Shown: in pieces, positions 1-13,567 of the stretch
Position numbering within the stretch: position 1 is the stretch's first letter
How the letters are laid out: each line of letters starts with the position of its first letter
Assembly: GCF_018687715.1 (NCBI RefSeq)
Contig: NC_056765.1
Span: forward strand, 2,170,001 to 2,234,000
DNA from: Carya illinoinensis
Lineage: Eukaryota; Streptophyta; Magnoliopsida; Fagales; Juglandaceae
DNA length: 64,000 nt
Reading direction: 5' to 3'
Notes under the pieces: generated by a model
The model's database searches: none
The model's input: only the letters and a program-made list of their open reading frames with translations
What the model was told of the DNA's origin: nothing
Position numbers and translations under genes: made by a program

Positions 1-391
1 AAGTGGCAAAATCAATTTCTCACAAGCAAGGACATCAAAACCAAATGAGCCATAAGGCTAATAAGCATGATCATCACAATACAAAAACAGAATGTGTAGC
101 TAAAATATTCTGAACAGTGCAGATTACCGAGCTTTGAAAGATTGTAAGTGCATATGACAGAGTTCTACTAAGAGCAAAATTTTTCCTTTAACGAGAAAAA
201 AAAAAAAAACAGAGTGAAATCAGTAGATTTAGTTCTTTTACTCATTCTCCAAAAACAGCTCCCCGTACGTAATTCCGTCAGCATATTGAATTTTTTTAAA
301 ATGATCAACTCCCTGCCAATTAGTTCAAGAAAACTCAGCAAAATGTATAAAAAGGAACAAAGATTAACAAAAGAAACAACCAAAGATCGAC

Positions 392-3300
392 CTGTAGCAA
401 CATGAGGATACGCTCAAGACCATAAGTGATTTCAACAGAGATTGGTGATAACTGTAGACTTCCAGCCTAGAGAGAAAGAGAGGGGGAACAAAGCTACAAG
501 TGAACACCCATGTAAAACTTTGCAAAATCATGAAAAGATAACAGTAACTCAACCAGGGAAATAATTAATTCTAACCACTATACAAGTAGACATGAAATAC
601 ATTTTCCAAATTGTGGAAGCATCTTAGTTATATCCAGTGAGAAAAAGGAGAACCTGCTGGAAGTAGGTGAATTGGGTAATCTCCATCCCGTCCATCCATA
701 TTTCCCAGCCCAAACCCCAAGCACCAAGTACCTAAAAGCATGTTTGGTCAGCATATATAAACAAACAAGCTAATTTCATTCCAGGAAAAAAATTAATTCC
801 TAATGTGAGCTTTCAGATATCACAGTTTCATTAGGCTTGCAAGTACAAGCCATTGCAAGGAAATCTAACCAAGTTAAATTGCATCTCCTTCCGTGCAGTT
901 ATTAGAACTGCATAAAGTAACAAGGACAGAATAATCCACCATTAAAGACAATATATTACCGGACTCTCCCAGTTGTCCTCCACAAAGCGTATATCATGTG
1001 CACTGACATCAATACCTATCAAGCATACAAGCATGAAAGTTTAAACAAATATTGAATAAACAAGAAATATGCTAAATTTTGAATATAGAATATAGCCATA
1101 TCCCCATATACCAGCAATTAGGGATACAATGTTAGCTTATTAAATAAAAGTTGGGCGATTTTACAAATAATGCCTTTACATTTTAATCTGAGCGCCAATT
1201 TCATACCAATGCTTTTAATTTGAACAACTTATCACCTTTACTTTCAAGTTGTGAAAAAAATTACCCTTGTTAAAAATTAGCCGTTAAAACCTTAGAGTTG
1301 GTGAAAGATTAGGCTTACTTCAATTGATTTGAGTTGAACTTTTTCTATATCAACTTAAGATCATGTACATTCGAATGCATGCGATACAAAAAGGAGCAAA
1401 TACATGAAGACGGCAACTTATTCGTGTAGCACGGACTATTTCAAGCTTGACATTTAATGCATGGTTGATGACACACAAGCACACCAATAGGAAGTGCATG
1501 TGGGTTTGAATTCATGAACCTCTAGGTATCATCTTTCTCCAAACTACTATTTTTTTTATATATAGGTAATCAAGAAGTTCTATTCATAGAAATAGGCATA
1601 GTCCAAGTACACAGGAAGTATACGTGAGAAGTACCTAATTAAAATTTACAACCGAAAGGAGAAAATCATGGACTCATCTTTCTCCAAACTACACAGACAG
1701 TGTGTGTGCACGTGTTGCTTTGTGAAGAAGAATCAACATCAAAAATTGTATATGAGGCTTATCTCATTTTCTTAAACAGCCCTAACTGCCAACAGGTCTT
1801 TTCATTTGGACGGCAGGCAAGAAATTTAGCCTGTTTTCTCATGGTCATGATGTGGGTTCCATAGATTGAGTTTTCCTTGCAATGACGCCTTGTCACATAG
1901 CATAACAAGTTGCACAAGTATTAGTACAACATAACAGACAACAAACTCCAATGCATGAAAATGGCGAAAAGGCACCAGTGACTTCCTTTACAACTACTAA
2001 GAATAACACATCAATGAAATTTTCGGTTCATATTAATTTATATTAAAAAAATGTTAATCCACTATGCGCTTCAACCTATTTTTTTATAAGTGCTTCTACC
2101 TATAAAAAAAATAAAAATAAAAAAGAGAGGTAGATTCACTACCTAAAGCTGACAAGCTACGAATGAAAAGGTCTTGCGAATTTCCAGGATCAGGCTTTAA
2201 TATAACCTGAGATCAAATTGAATAACACCAAAACTTTATCCCAAAAAAGCTCCATAAATCATCCAAAAGTTGAATTTTCATCAATAAACTCAAATTAAAC
2301 CTGAAATTGAGTGTGTCGTTGAAGCCTGTTTGGGTTTTCACCATAACGACTATCATCTGGTCGAATACTAGGCTCCACATACCTTTTATCAGAAACTCTA
2401 TATTAGCAGTTACCTAAGTCAACATAGTCATCATAATTTAGAACAATAATGACAGACATATCACAGCTTTACAACATGAAATATAGCTAAAAACTATCAT
2501 GAAGATTCCAGCAGAACAGTAAAGATGTCAAAACAAGAATTGCAAAATCAATCCAGCATAATTACAATCGATACACCAAAACAAGTAAAGACTGAATAAG
2601 CAAATGAATGATCCAGTAATACTCTAACCAACACATTTGTGATCAATCAGCATATTTGACACAGTTAGGATCGCAGATGACATGGATGCCAATCTATGTG
2701 TATGAAGAAAACTTTAGTAACCATTGACTAGTTGCGGCTGAGATACTTATGGCATACTTTTTTTTATAAGTAAAAGATATTTAAATAATACTGCGATAGA
2801 CATAGTCACATAGCCCGAGTACATAGGAAGTACACAAGAGAATACACCTAATTAGGAACTATAGATACAAGGAAATCATGAAAGCTGAGACCCTTAAAGT
2901 CTATATACTTATGATCCACTTACAAGGAAGACCTTATCATTGTGATGAAATTGAGAGTAATTTTGGCTTCCTTAAGTGTTCATAAAAATAGAAAAATAAA
3001 AAATGGCTGCCATCAGTCAAATCTATTTTTTTGATAAGTAAGAATAAAATTTTATTGATTGAACAATAAGTATAGCCCAAGTACATAGGAACTGTACATG
3101 AGAAACACCTAGCAACCACTAGGAGCTAGATATGGATACAAGCAAATTATGAAAACTAGACCCATTTCAATTTATAACAGAAGCCCAGGAAAAGAAAGTG
3201 TCGAAGAAGAATGTTTGACATGGGAGTGCGAGTCGAGGTAGATCTAGGGGGAGGGAGCCTTGTTCTTTATGAAGCCCAAAATTGTTTCTTGGAAATGTTC

Positions 3301-5246
3301 AGGGGCTTAATGTCCTCAATAAGCGTCTCCATGTTAAGAATCTTCTTTGTCAATGAAGGGTGGACATTGATTATTTGCAAGAGACAAAGTTAGAGTGTAT
3401 TGATTGAAGTATCATTAGAAGCTTGTGGGGATGTTCGTATGTGGGATGGTCATTCCTTACATCTAAGGGAGCATCGGGGGGTGTCATCAAGTGGGATAAG
3501 AGGGTCGTGAAATCTATCAAGGAGTGTATTGGGGAGTCCTCGGTGGCTTGTACTTTATTAGTGTGGAGGTCCGGAGGATGGGTTTGAGTGGACATTTGTT
3601 GGTGTGTATGGGCTGTATGGGGGCAGCATTGGGAGAGTTCTATGGGATGACATAGCAGGTTTGTGAAGTAGGTGGGCCTTGGTGTATTGGGGGAGATTTT
3701 AATACAACTCGGTTTCCAAGTGAAAGATCGGAAGGGGATCGACTACCGAATCGATTATAACTAAGCAAGTACAGCCATATAAATTATAACTAATCAAGAG
3801 TGAGGGTAACATCAACCACTGAAGTCTCAGATTTCCTCCCATCCCTTTTTTCCATCTCATTTACTCCATATGGAATCAGTGTTTAATCATTATTATGATT
3901 CCTCGTGACTAACTTAAATTTTCTAAAAACAAGACACTTTCTTGCAGAATAAAATAACATATAAAAGATGATAACACTAATTTATCACAAAAATACATTC
4001 ATAATATCTAATTGAGTTTTGATTGATAAATATCTACAAAACTTGCATCATAAACCATACTTACGCAACATTCCATGGCTCTGGACCTAGAACTCTCAAA
4101 AATGTCAGAGGATTCATAGTCCCAGCTCCAACCTGATCAACACAGACAAAACCTCAATAAGACAGACCAGTCATTGACATAAAATAAATCAGTGTTAACA
4201 GAAATTCTATGGCTTTAGATGCCTCACACCTTCAATTAGAAGACGCGTTAAATGAACTCAAGTACTGTCAAAGATTACCTCTGTGTTGCTGCATTGCATT
4301 ACCGAACATCCAACTGAAGCCCAATATTCCTATATTAACAGTACCATCAGTGCAAAATAAAAAGGAAATTTCTTTTCGATTTAGTTTATCTATGCATTGA
4401 AAACTAGAAACTAAGATAATTCAATCTAGCAACCGTATCCTTATCCATACCAGATACTTATAATACTTCCCAATATGGCAACAACCCCCCCCCCCCCCCC
4501 TCCTTTCTTTTTCTCCCCACCACCCCATCCCCCCAGGCGACAATGTGATTATTGTTTATAAAAAATGCATCTCGTCCAACAAATATATGGATCATAATAA
4601 TTAATAAGATTGGAGAATGGCGTCCTTCGATATTGACCGGTTCAATAAAAATACATTCACTAGAATATAGAATTGTGCAAGAATAAACGGTTCCATTCTC
4701 TCTTCTTCCTTTTTTTATTCCAAGCTTTTTGTTTCATATAATTTTTTTCAACGAGTCATTGAAACAGGAAAAAAAAAAAAGTACTCAGAAGTATCTAGTG
4801 GCAAAATATGAATCATTCACATAAAAAAAGTAGCTAAATTTAAAGAAATCCACAGATGACTTAATCCAAAATCTCAAATTGATCCCATTGTAACGTGCTT
4901 ATATTCTTTGTGTATCCGTATCCATACCGGTGCTTCCAAGAGTGAATATTTTGGAACAAGCACAAACGTAGGAGCTACAAAGAAGCGAGACCTGGAGGCG
5001 CTGAATGGCTTGCTGAAAAGTCGGAACGGACGCTCTTAGGGGTTCGTTGTTGGGGTCCGTAGACGAAGAATTCTGTGGAATTGCCGAGGTGCTGACTGCA
5101 GATACACCAATTCGGGTAAAGTGGCGGCGGAGGAAGAGCCGCTTGCAGAGACGGCTAGGAATGGGCTTGCCGGCGCGGAGCAGGGAGAGGCCAGAGGTGT
5201 GGGGTTTGAGGAAGGAGATCACCAGGGGGAATGCGAGGAGTGCCAT
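392..5246 (-). CDS. EDD1: Glycyl-tRNA synthetase, chloroplast/mitochondrial (EDD1 type), 5' part of gene
   Basis: The family is the bacterial-type glycyl-tRNA synthetase with fused alpha and beta parts, which charges tRNA-Gly in plastids and mitochondria. Eight exons read in frame on the minus strand: 4992-5246, 4279-4329, 4065-4132, 2301-2382, 2143-2206, 960-1015, 654-731 and 392-466, all with GT-AG borders, giving 729 nt (243 codons). The first ~60 residues are rich in Leu, Arg and Ser, as expected of an organellar transit peptide. The catalytic alpha domain then starts near FQQAIQRLQ (residues 77-85) and includes [50 protein letters not shown] and [18 protein letters not shown]. The start ATG is at 5246-5244. 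The rest of the alpha part and the whole beta part lie beyond the left edge. Intron 3 (1.7 kb) and intron 5 (1.1 kb) hold LINE debris. No stop or frameshift was seen, so the gene looks functional. Confidence 0.93.
1549..1665 (-). mobile_element. LINE 3' end fragment in EDD1 intron 5
   Basis: A T-rich run at 1549-1564 is followed by the antisense of a plant LINE 3' tail: 'cataGTCCAAGTACACAGGA' at about 1597-1616, then a short gene-free stretch. Read on the minus strand it ends in a poly-A tail. The same tail occurs at 2755-2875 and 3020-3115. It is a 5'-truncated copy with no coding content. Confidence 0.6.
2755..2875 (-). mobile_element. LINE 3' end fragment in EDD1 intron 3
   Basis: Starts with a T run and 'ataagtaaaagatatt', followed by the shared tail motif 'GCCCGAGTACATAGGAAGTA' (about 2813-2832). 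It is the antisense of a poly-A-tailed LINE end and shares the motif with the pieces at 1549 and 3020. Confidence 0.6.
3020..3115 (-). mobile_element. LINE 3' end fragment in EDD1 intron 3
   Basis: Third copy of the LINE tail: a T run, 'gataagtaagaataaaattt', then 'AGCCCAAGTACATAGGAACT' (about 3073-3092). It lies just before an L1-type endonuclease fragment of opposite orientation, so this part of intron 3 is a composite of at least two LINE insertions. Confidence 0.6.
3195..3755 (+). mobile_element. L1-type LINE ORF2 endonuclease fragment (degenerate)
   Basis: Read in shifting frames on the plus strand, this stretch encodes the N-terminal part of a plant LINE ORF2, an apurinic-like endonuclease. 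A degenerate SWN(V)QGLN start lies near 3278. It is followed by a VDIxxLQETKLE-like motif near 3363-3400, a GGVIKWD-like segment near 3480, an FVGVYG-like segment near 3600 and [13 protein letters not shown] near 3688-3730. Frameshifts (for example one extra A near 3283) and an in-frame TGA near 3355 break it. Reverse transcriptase is absent. It is a dead intronic fragment, oriented against the host gene. Confidence 0.75.
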
Positions 5247-5842
5247 GGTTAGCCTGGCTCTGAGTGTGAGGCTTGGAGAGACGCTTAGCCAGTTGGGTTT
5301 TATCAGTTGAACAATAGGACTTTGGGTTTTAACAAAGAAGTTGTGTCGAAGACTAATTTTTTACATCGACAAAAGCGACTTAGAAAATGAGTATTTAAAG
5401 GGTAACTTAGTTTTCACAGCGAGATTTCGACACAATAAGTTCACTCTCCAGAAGTGTTGTGACAATGTTGCCCGACTTAACAGCCTGATACAAAATATTG
5501 CGTATCGTTACAAAACACGTAATGAAAAATAATATTTATAGTCGTGATTATACAAATCACGTATAGTTATTTTAAAAAAAATAATTAACATAAGACTCAT
5601 ATAAAAAAAATTAATTTTTAAATCATAAATTTTACTTTTTTTAAAATAATTATAAGATATTTATAATTTTATAATTATACGTAACATTGCTTTTAAATTA
5701 TTGTACGAACAGATCGAATAATTTAAAGGAGAAAATTATTCATGCTTACGTACAGAGAGAGAGAGAGTATTTTTTATTTTTTTTTATAAACGAGAGTATT
5801 TTTTCTTTACCGAGGAACAAAATTCTATCTTGTCGAGGGAAA
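5247..5842. promoter_or_regulatory. Shared divergent promoter region between EDD1 and the RNF25-type gene
   Basis: About 600 bp separates two divergently transcribed genes, EDD1 (start 5246, minus) and the RWD/RING gene (start 5843, plus). The left third is of mixed composition and the right part is very AT-rich. A short GA repeat lies at about 5755-5768, just upstream of the plus-strand start. No single TATA box can be defended. That both genes use this stretch as promoter follows from the geometry only. Confidence 0.5.
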
Positions 5843-8788
5843 ATGGCCACCGCCGAAGAAGCGGAAGTGTTGGCAGAATTAGAGGCCGTGCAAGCAGTAT
5901 ACGGAGACGATTGCGTGGTTATGGATTCTTACCCTCCGCACCTCCACGTCCACATCAAGCCTCGCACCGCCGATGTCACTTCCCAACAGGTTACTTTGCT
6001 TTTTTCACTTCTCCGAGTCCGGATTGAGTTCTTGCCGATGCAATAATTGAAACTGAAAAAGAAAATTGTGTAGCTTGAGATTGAAATTTATGGATTCTGA
6101 ATCCTCTAGGAAAAAGTTTCGAAGCTATATGGATTCTGCCAGCTACTTAGCCTGAAATAGAGATTCATGGATTCTTGGACTTGATACTGGTTTATGAATT
6201 ATTCTTCTTAAAACTTTTTGAAGTTGATGAGATCCAGATTTATTAGCAGCAGGAAGAGCGAGATTACTCGAGTCTTTTCTTTTTTAATTGTTTTTCACGG
6301 GATTAATTTTATGATTTATGCCGTTGAATTGAAATCGTTAGAACTCTATAGTTTGCATCTCATTGTGCTTGCGTATATTGTATTCGAGTGTACGTATGCA
6401 GATAGTGATGTTTTAGTATACTGTTTTGACTGCTAAAAGAACCGGTTTGTTTAACAGCTTAAATGATCTTAGGTAGGTAATGTTTAGTAATCCAGTCCAT
6501 TTCATCTGTATCTTCAAAACTCGCATTTGCATTCATCTTTCATGTGAATATGAAACCTGATGGTAAGTATTAGGATATGTACCCGAGGCCTATTCGCTTT
6601 GATCCTATATCTTACAATTAGTTTCTCTAGTAGAGGAAGTTTACATATAATTGTGCATTATTGATTGCAATATTGCAACTTCTTCCTTGGATGATTTATT
6701 GGTGTAATCGACTTTGTAATACAATACCATTTATTTTTATTCAACTTTTCTCTTTGTAGTTTGTGGAGGCACTTCTTGGCATCCGAGGAGGTTCCCAGGT
6801 ATATCAAAACATATACACACTCATACTGATGCATATATGCTTTCATAAGCAAATAGATGCAGTGGTTAGTAAGTATATATGTATAGATGCCTTGTATACA
6901 TGATCTCTGGTTACATTTTCTACCAGTATGATGATCTATGAAAACATAGGGCTTTGTTTAGTGATAAAGAAATAAGATAATATATATTTTGTTGATTTCC
7001 TTTATGGTTGTGCGTGTTTGGGTTTTTGTTTTTGGGATGGTGGGGGGTTTCAGGGTCATGACTCATGCTTCAGTATACTAGAATGCAAAATATATTTTTC
7101 CAACCAGTGATTACTTGCTTTGACATTTTTGTGATTATGTTCTAATAATCTAGCTAGTGATTATTGCATGTCATCTTATAGACTCTGCACTAACAATTTC
7201 TGTATCATGGTAGTATCCAAAGGAGCCACCTCATATTGATCTAATTGATTCCAAGGGTCTTGATGAACAAAGGCAAAAGGATTTGGTGACTTGTATACGA
7301 GACAAAGCATTTGAACTCTCCTCGTATTTGATGCTTGTAGCCCTTTGTGAGGTAACTATTGCCCAACACAGCTAGAAAAATTGTTCAGGATATGAAGAAT
7401 TGTATAGTTACTCCATATTGGTAATACACTCATGGGCAACTCATGGATGGAACTTAACAGAGGTCCTTGTATCATTTCTGCACTCTCTAGGGGTCAAGTA
7501 TTAGTTCAATATCTTATTTATTGGGCCAATATTTCTGAGGGTTGCATCTACCTGTGAACACAAAGTGCGCACCCAATTTCGTCTAACTCTGTTTCCTACC
7601 CTCATTTTGCTTTGAAGGTGACGAACATATTTTGTTCCTAAATTCTTGATAGCCACCTGTGCCTCACTTTATTGGGGGGAAATGTTATTTCATTTTTTTC
7701 CCTGTCCACATGACTAGTTCTAGGCAGGTTCAAATCTGGCCTCCTTGAAATGTGATTTGTTCTGCCTCAGACACTAGTGACAATATAAAGAGAATGTTCT
7801 AATGAATTACTCCAAGTTGTTCTCCATGCACAAAATCCCATATTACAAGGAATGATGTGAAAGGATATAGAAATCAAAATGTTTGCTAAGCTTATGTGGT
7901 TGTAATGCCTTATTTCGTTTCCTTAGCATTGTAATTAGAGACTCTAATTCAATTAGAGACCGTTTTTATACTTTAAGAACAATGTAACTAGAGACTTTTT
8001 TTAGCCTTAGGATATATAGGTAACTATAAGGCTGTGATGCATATTGCAGGATGTGTTTTCTCATAGGCGTGGAAGAGAAATTCATCAAGACTTATCTCCT
8101 TAAATCTTTGATTTTATTTGCATATGTTAATTGAACATATATCCTTCCTGAATGTATGGTTGAAAAGTTTACGCCGTATATGATACTAAATTGTAAAACT
8201 GAAAATTTATCTAGTTTGAATATACATTGATACGTATGTCTGCATGTGTGGCTGTGTGTGCACACAAACATTGATGCGCTGAAATATGTCTTAGGAAGCA
8301 GTGGAGAAGCTCACTATTATGAATCACCCTGATGGAGATTGTCCATTGTGTCTGTATCCCTTGGTTCCAGAAGATGGGCAGAATGAAAATTTTCCATTCA
8401 TGAAGTTAATGTCTTGTTTTCATTGTTTCCACAGGTGGCCTCTCTCTCCCCTTTAAATGTTTTCTTTTATCATGGCTAATACCTAACACAGGTTTTGTAG
8501 CTAATTTTCTTGTTTATTTGTTTTCAACTATGGAAGTGAATGCATTATTAGGTGGTGGAATTGGCTCCACACTGAAAAAGAAACCAATGCTAGTGATTCA
8601 TCCAGTGCAATTGTCCGTCCTATACATTACGTGGATAATCAAAGAGGTATACTGGGGTCAGATTGATGGTTAGCAGATCTTTCTGTTGATGATTGATGAT
8701 GCACTATCTGATTATTCCTTGTATTATCTTTTATTTTCGAGTTTCCATGGCTCAAGGTGGTTTTTTGGTTAAGTGTGAGACATTACAG

Positions 8789-8826
<38 letters not shown>

Positions 8827-10644
8827 TAAGGGACAGAATTTCTGTTAGACTTGTGGAGCCTTCTGGTCCCCCTTTTCAGATTTTTTTTGTTACCAATATT
8901 ATTGGTGCTTGCTGGCATTTCAGAATTTGTCTTTTGCATGCCTTGTCTATGTGTTAAGTTGCCCGGGTTGCCTTCTAAAAAGCATTTTTACTTGAGAAAG
9001 AAAAAGTGCATACTCTGGTTCTATAATAAAGTTATTGCTGTCTCCTCCCCATGTACTCTTAATGTTATATCAACACATGGATCCTTCATGGCTAAAAACA
9101 ACTTAATTTGAACCTAAATAACTGATAAAGATCTTGGAAAGCTCTTATATTACATTGTGTGCTTAGGTTTAAATGGGCTTTTAGCACCTTCTCAAATTGT
9201 GTTCTGAAATTGAGCATTTCAAAAGTGAGCAAATCGTTATTTTTGTGTCTGATACAAATGGTACATGAAAAGAAGTCCATTGGGTTTTGATTCACCATGT
9301 GAAGCACGTTTTACAGAACAAAATACGTTTGTTGGCAATGCCTTTGTCTTGCATGTTTCAATGATGATGTGATGAGAAAGTATTCTCATCGGTTTTAATT
9401 TTCTGCCATATTTTTTTTATCTCTTTAACTGATCTGATTTTTTTTAGACCCGCATGGAGCAATGGGAGAGGATATGGGAATCTGCCCAGTTTGCCGCAAA
9501 GTTTTTCATTCCAAGGATATTGAGCATGTGCTTTGTTTGGTTGGCTCTCATTCTTCTCAATTGGTTTGTCTCCTCGCTATATAAGTTTTATTTTTGGTCT
9601 GCATTGAAATACAAACTTCCATGATAGACCATGCAAGAAGAATAGGAAAAAATACTCTGCTCAACTACTGTAGGACCAAGCAGCAGCAGCCTCTTATACT
9701 GAAAACTTACGGAAATAATTTACTGTACTCCTTTATTTTAGGCTATGTTGTTTGGACGGAAGGTTTTCGAATCAAATGCGTGTTGTTATTCTATTGAAAA
9801 GGGCAGAGTGGAATCACAGCCCAAATGATACCGAGAGGAAGACTGCAATAAGTATCTTCTACTTTTTTTAATATCTTGCCTCCAAAAGTCTCCAACCCAA
9901 GTGCCAATTTTGCAGCATTGGCATCTGATTTTATTTTAGCAAAACTTGATAATTTGGATTTCTTGTCAGTTTTCTAAACTTGGCTGTGTTAGTATTTGTT
10001 GGATCAGTCATGTTAAATTATTCAATTGTTCATTTATATCAAGTGCTGGTGAAGTTATTATTATTTTTCTTTGATTCCAGAATGCTGATGATATCGAAGT
10101 AGATCATAGTGAGAGGCTGCTTGAGTCTGATTCCGAGAACATTAGAAGACAAAAATTTGAGACCATACAAAGACTACAGCAAAACAATGGTGGCTTAATT
10201 GAACCCAAAAGAGATCTACTTGTCTTGCCTGGTATGTTTCTTCCCCAACCGGTTGCATCTGCCGCCACTATGTCAGCCAAAGAATCCAGTGAGCAACAAC
10301 AAACGGACCACCCCCCAGTCAACTCGGAAACGCATTCCAGTGAATCCTCAATGCTTGCAACCACCAGTGTGCAAAGGCGCACTGGCATGATGAAGCACCA
10401 AGGAGGGAATTCAAGAAAACAAGGCAAACAGACAGCTGCATTGCCTATAACCATGTCAACCAAAGATACTGCCGAGCAACAAAGAAGTGATCCCACGGGC
10501 ACCTCAGAAACACACTCTATGGTTCCCACCGATAGACCTAGCCCCAGTGAGCGCAGGATCTCCGACTCCACGAGGCACAGGCATCGGAACACAAGAAAAC
10601 CAGGCAAGCATTGGATCAGAAAAGATGATGCTACGGCAGAGTGA
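5843..10644 (+). CDS. RWD domain and RING-H2 E3 ubiquitin ligase (RNF25-like)
   Basis: Seven GT-AG exons read through in frame: 5843-5989, 6760-6798, 7214-7351, 8295-8434, 8537-8646, 9448-9563 and 10081-10644, giving 417 aa. Residues ~5-110 form an RWD domain (ELEAVQAVYGDDC, then IDLIDSKGLDEQRQKDL). A RING-H2 follows with C124, C127, C149, H151, H154, C157, C204 and C207. The tail is hydrophilic, rich in Ser, Gln and Thr, and ends in a basic RHRHRNTRKPGKHW stretch. The family transfers ubiquitin with an E2 partner; the substrate is unknown. The exon 5 acceptor at 8537 was preferred over the one at 8552 because it restores SECIIR and with it the RING cysteine C157. The start ATG (5843) lies directly before the RWD domain. 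The part from intron 2 onward is duplicated at 30.7-38.4 kb as a pseudogene. Confidence 0.9.
8789..8824. repeat. Poly-A tract in RNF25 intron 5
   Basis: An uninterrupted run of 36 A. The corresponding place in copy B (about 32481-32497) has only a short, interrupted A run, so the tract changed length after duplication or is an assembly-sensitive homopolymer. Confidence 0.9.
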
Positions 10645-13496
10645 TCAATTATATGGTTATTGTATTTGTTCTCCCTTTGTTTTTATTCATTTTCATCACT
10701 AATTTTCACGTTTCAAGGAAAAGATGCACAGCCGGAGCCTCTAGAGGTAAAAGGGAAAATGGGCAGCTAGAAATAAAGAAATAAGAATTATGTATTTCTA
10801 TGTATTGCATTATCCATTGTACCGAAGTATCCCGAAATTTTGGGTGCAAGACTTCATCAAAGCAGCGGGAAGAAAGGCCCCTTGTATTAGAGGCCTTAGT
10901 CTTTGTCAAGAGAAAAAGGGGGGGAAAAAGCCTTCTAATCTGCTTAATCTATTAAGATTATATAAAGAGAAATATTCTAATCATAAAAAGATTTATAAAA
11001 GTGAACTCACATATTCACGCGGCTTAATGCGATGTCAGATTGTAAAGTTATTTTTATTATAAAGTAGATATAAACTATCATATGTAATAACACTAATTTG
11101 TAAATTTATTTTTGCAAAATTTAGTTGTGGCTATAGCATTTCTTTTGTATAAAATGACATGATCTTTATCGCCCCGTTATAATTAATTGTATATATCCAA
11201 GTTGCTGAAAAGGATCCTATTTTCAACTAAATGGAGGTAATTGATCTCAAAAGTAATGATAGATACAGTTCTAGTTAAGGTATGCAACCTTTGCACATTT
11301 TTTTTTTTTAAATAATGAGGTCTATAATTAAAAAATTAATTTTTATATAAATCTCGTATTTATCTTTTTTTTTTAAAGGGAGTGTGCCTAATTTATACAA
11401 TTTAGTTATGACTGTAAATATCATTTCTCTTAATTCCAACGATTGTTTCATTATCGGATGCCCTAAATATACTATTCATATAGCCTTTTATTCAAATTGG
11501 ACCTTTTAATTTAGACAATAAAATAAAATAAACAATATTTCAATCTTCGTTTATATTATTTTCACTTAATTATGAATATTTTTATAGGTGACCAATTTAT
11601 ATGGCAACGCATCATCATGTTTTTTGGATCTCAAATTTTAGGTTTGAAACTAATTTAACCCAAAACTTCGACATGATGCAGCGATTTGATCTCCACCACG
11701 CCCACACAACTAAAAATTCAATAAGACCCGGCTTGGACATCGAGATGAGATACAAACAATTAGAAACAAAATCTTATCTCATATCTAATTTTTCAACTAA
11801 TGCTACAGTAATGGTATCGAATGTCTTTTCACTCTGACTCTTAACCTAATAATTTTGCCCAAAATGATTGTTCTATTACTCCTACACGTACTATTACTAA
11901 GAGTTGGCTTGAATGGTTGAAAAGACGCGAGTAGATTTTATAAAAATAAATTTATAAATTCACATGACCAATGATCGAAACTTAGTCATTGTTTTTTATT
12001 AATAAATCAGTTAGGTATGAAATCAGCAACTGAGTCACACTATTATAATAATAATTGGTGGCTCACTGATCCTATAAGATCCAATCCGTCATGAAAAGTG
12101 CTATAGACATAGGAATTTCACAAGATTCATGTGATGATTTATTAGATCTACTTGATAATAAAAATAATTTTATAATTTGAAGTACCACATTAAGTCATGT
12201 CAATTTGTGAACTTATTTTTACATAATCCTTTTGTGGTTAAAATATTTCTCTATCCACATTAATCTTAAATGGAAAGCTACATCCAAATTCAATAATTAG
12301 GGAACTCATTTATTGTATTTGCTTATAAAATGAATGTTATGCCCACCAAAAATGCAATCACCTCAAGTTATTGTTCAAACACGATGACTTCAAGTGGCCA
12401 GGAGGAAGATTATAAACATATGAATTAAACTTTACAATAATTATTATTCATTTAATGATAGTAATTAGCTGTTCTAATAAATAATATTGTATGGTCCACT
12501 TTAAATATCTATCTCTTCCATTTAAAATCATCGAATTCGAACAAGAACTTAAAACCATCTTGATCTTTTAACTCTTTCATTTAACTTTTTCATGCAGCTC
12601 TCTCTCCAGAAACGAGTTTTTGAAATGGGAAATAATATTTCCAACGAGAAATATCAACAACAAAATTTATTGAATATTTTTTTTTACTTAATAATTAAGG
12701 AAGTGTTTTTAATAAATTTATAATTTTTAAAAATATGTATTTAAAGATTTTTTTTTTTTAAAAAAAAATTAAGCTATCTATAATATTTTTCGAAATTCAC
12801 TCTCTATGGGTGTAGCAATGCCCTTCCCAAATATACATTTTTGTGAAGCTAGGGATCCAGCTTTCGCATGCATTCGCACATCATGACGACGAGCACTGCT
12901 AACCCACTTTGCCATCCATTTCCAATATTCACCTTTGTTCACGTGTAACACCATTATTAATTATATAAAATATTTTAACTACAAGATGATTATATAAAAA
13001 TAAACTTATAAATTGATATGGTTTAATGTGATACGTTAATTTATAATCCAACGGATTTTATAAAATCACATGCATTTTATAGGTTTTATTTTATATAATT
13101 TTTTTTATATCTGTAACATATTTTATTAAATATTATTATAATAATAATTACCTACGTATATACGTAGCTAGTTTCAAACATATATGAGTTCGAGGGTACA
13201 ATCGATCAATGAGTCGGTTATGATTGGACATGATTTCATAATTTGGAGGATATATACATAATCTTCTTTGATATATATTATGTGGCTGCGAAATGATCTT
13301 AATGATCTCTAATTTATAAGCTCTTGTAATATAAGTACCACGCATGTTTAGAAAATGGAACGAAAATAATTAATTAATTTAAAAAAAAAAAAAGCTAATT
13401 CATTAATAAGGAATTAACTAGATCTAATTAAAAGTATAAATTTCATATTAACTATAGCTAGTTCTAATTAAACTCATCGACTTGATAATAGAATAA

Positions 13497-13530
<34 letters not shown>

Positions 13531-13567
13531 CTGACTATATTTCATTTGTTTTAGTTGTTGTTTAATT

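Noticed and set aside
8552..8646. Alternative start of RNF25 exon 5 at 8552
   Set aside because: In frame, but it removes the zinc-binding Cys157 and the SECIIR segment; kept only as a possible alternative splice.
10104..10607. Minus-strand open frame of 167 codons opposite RNF25 exon 7
   Set aside because: Shadow of the coding exon; no domain and no splice support.
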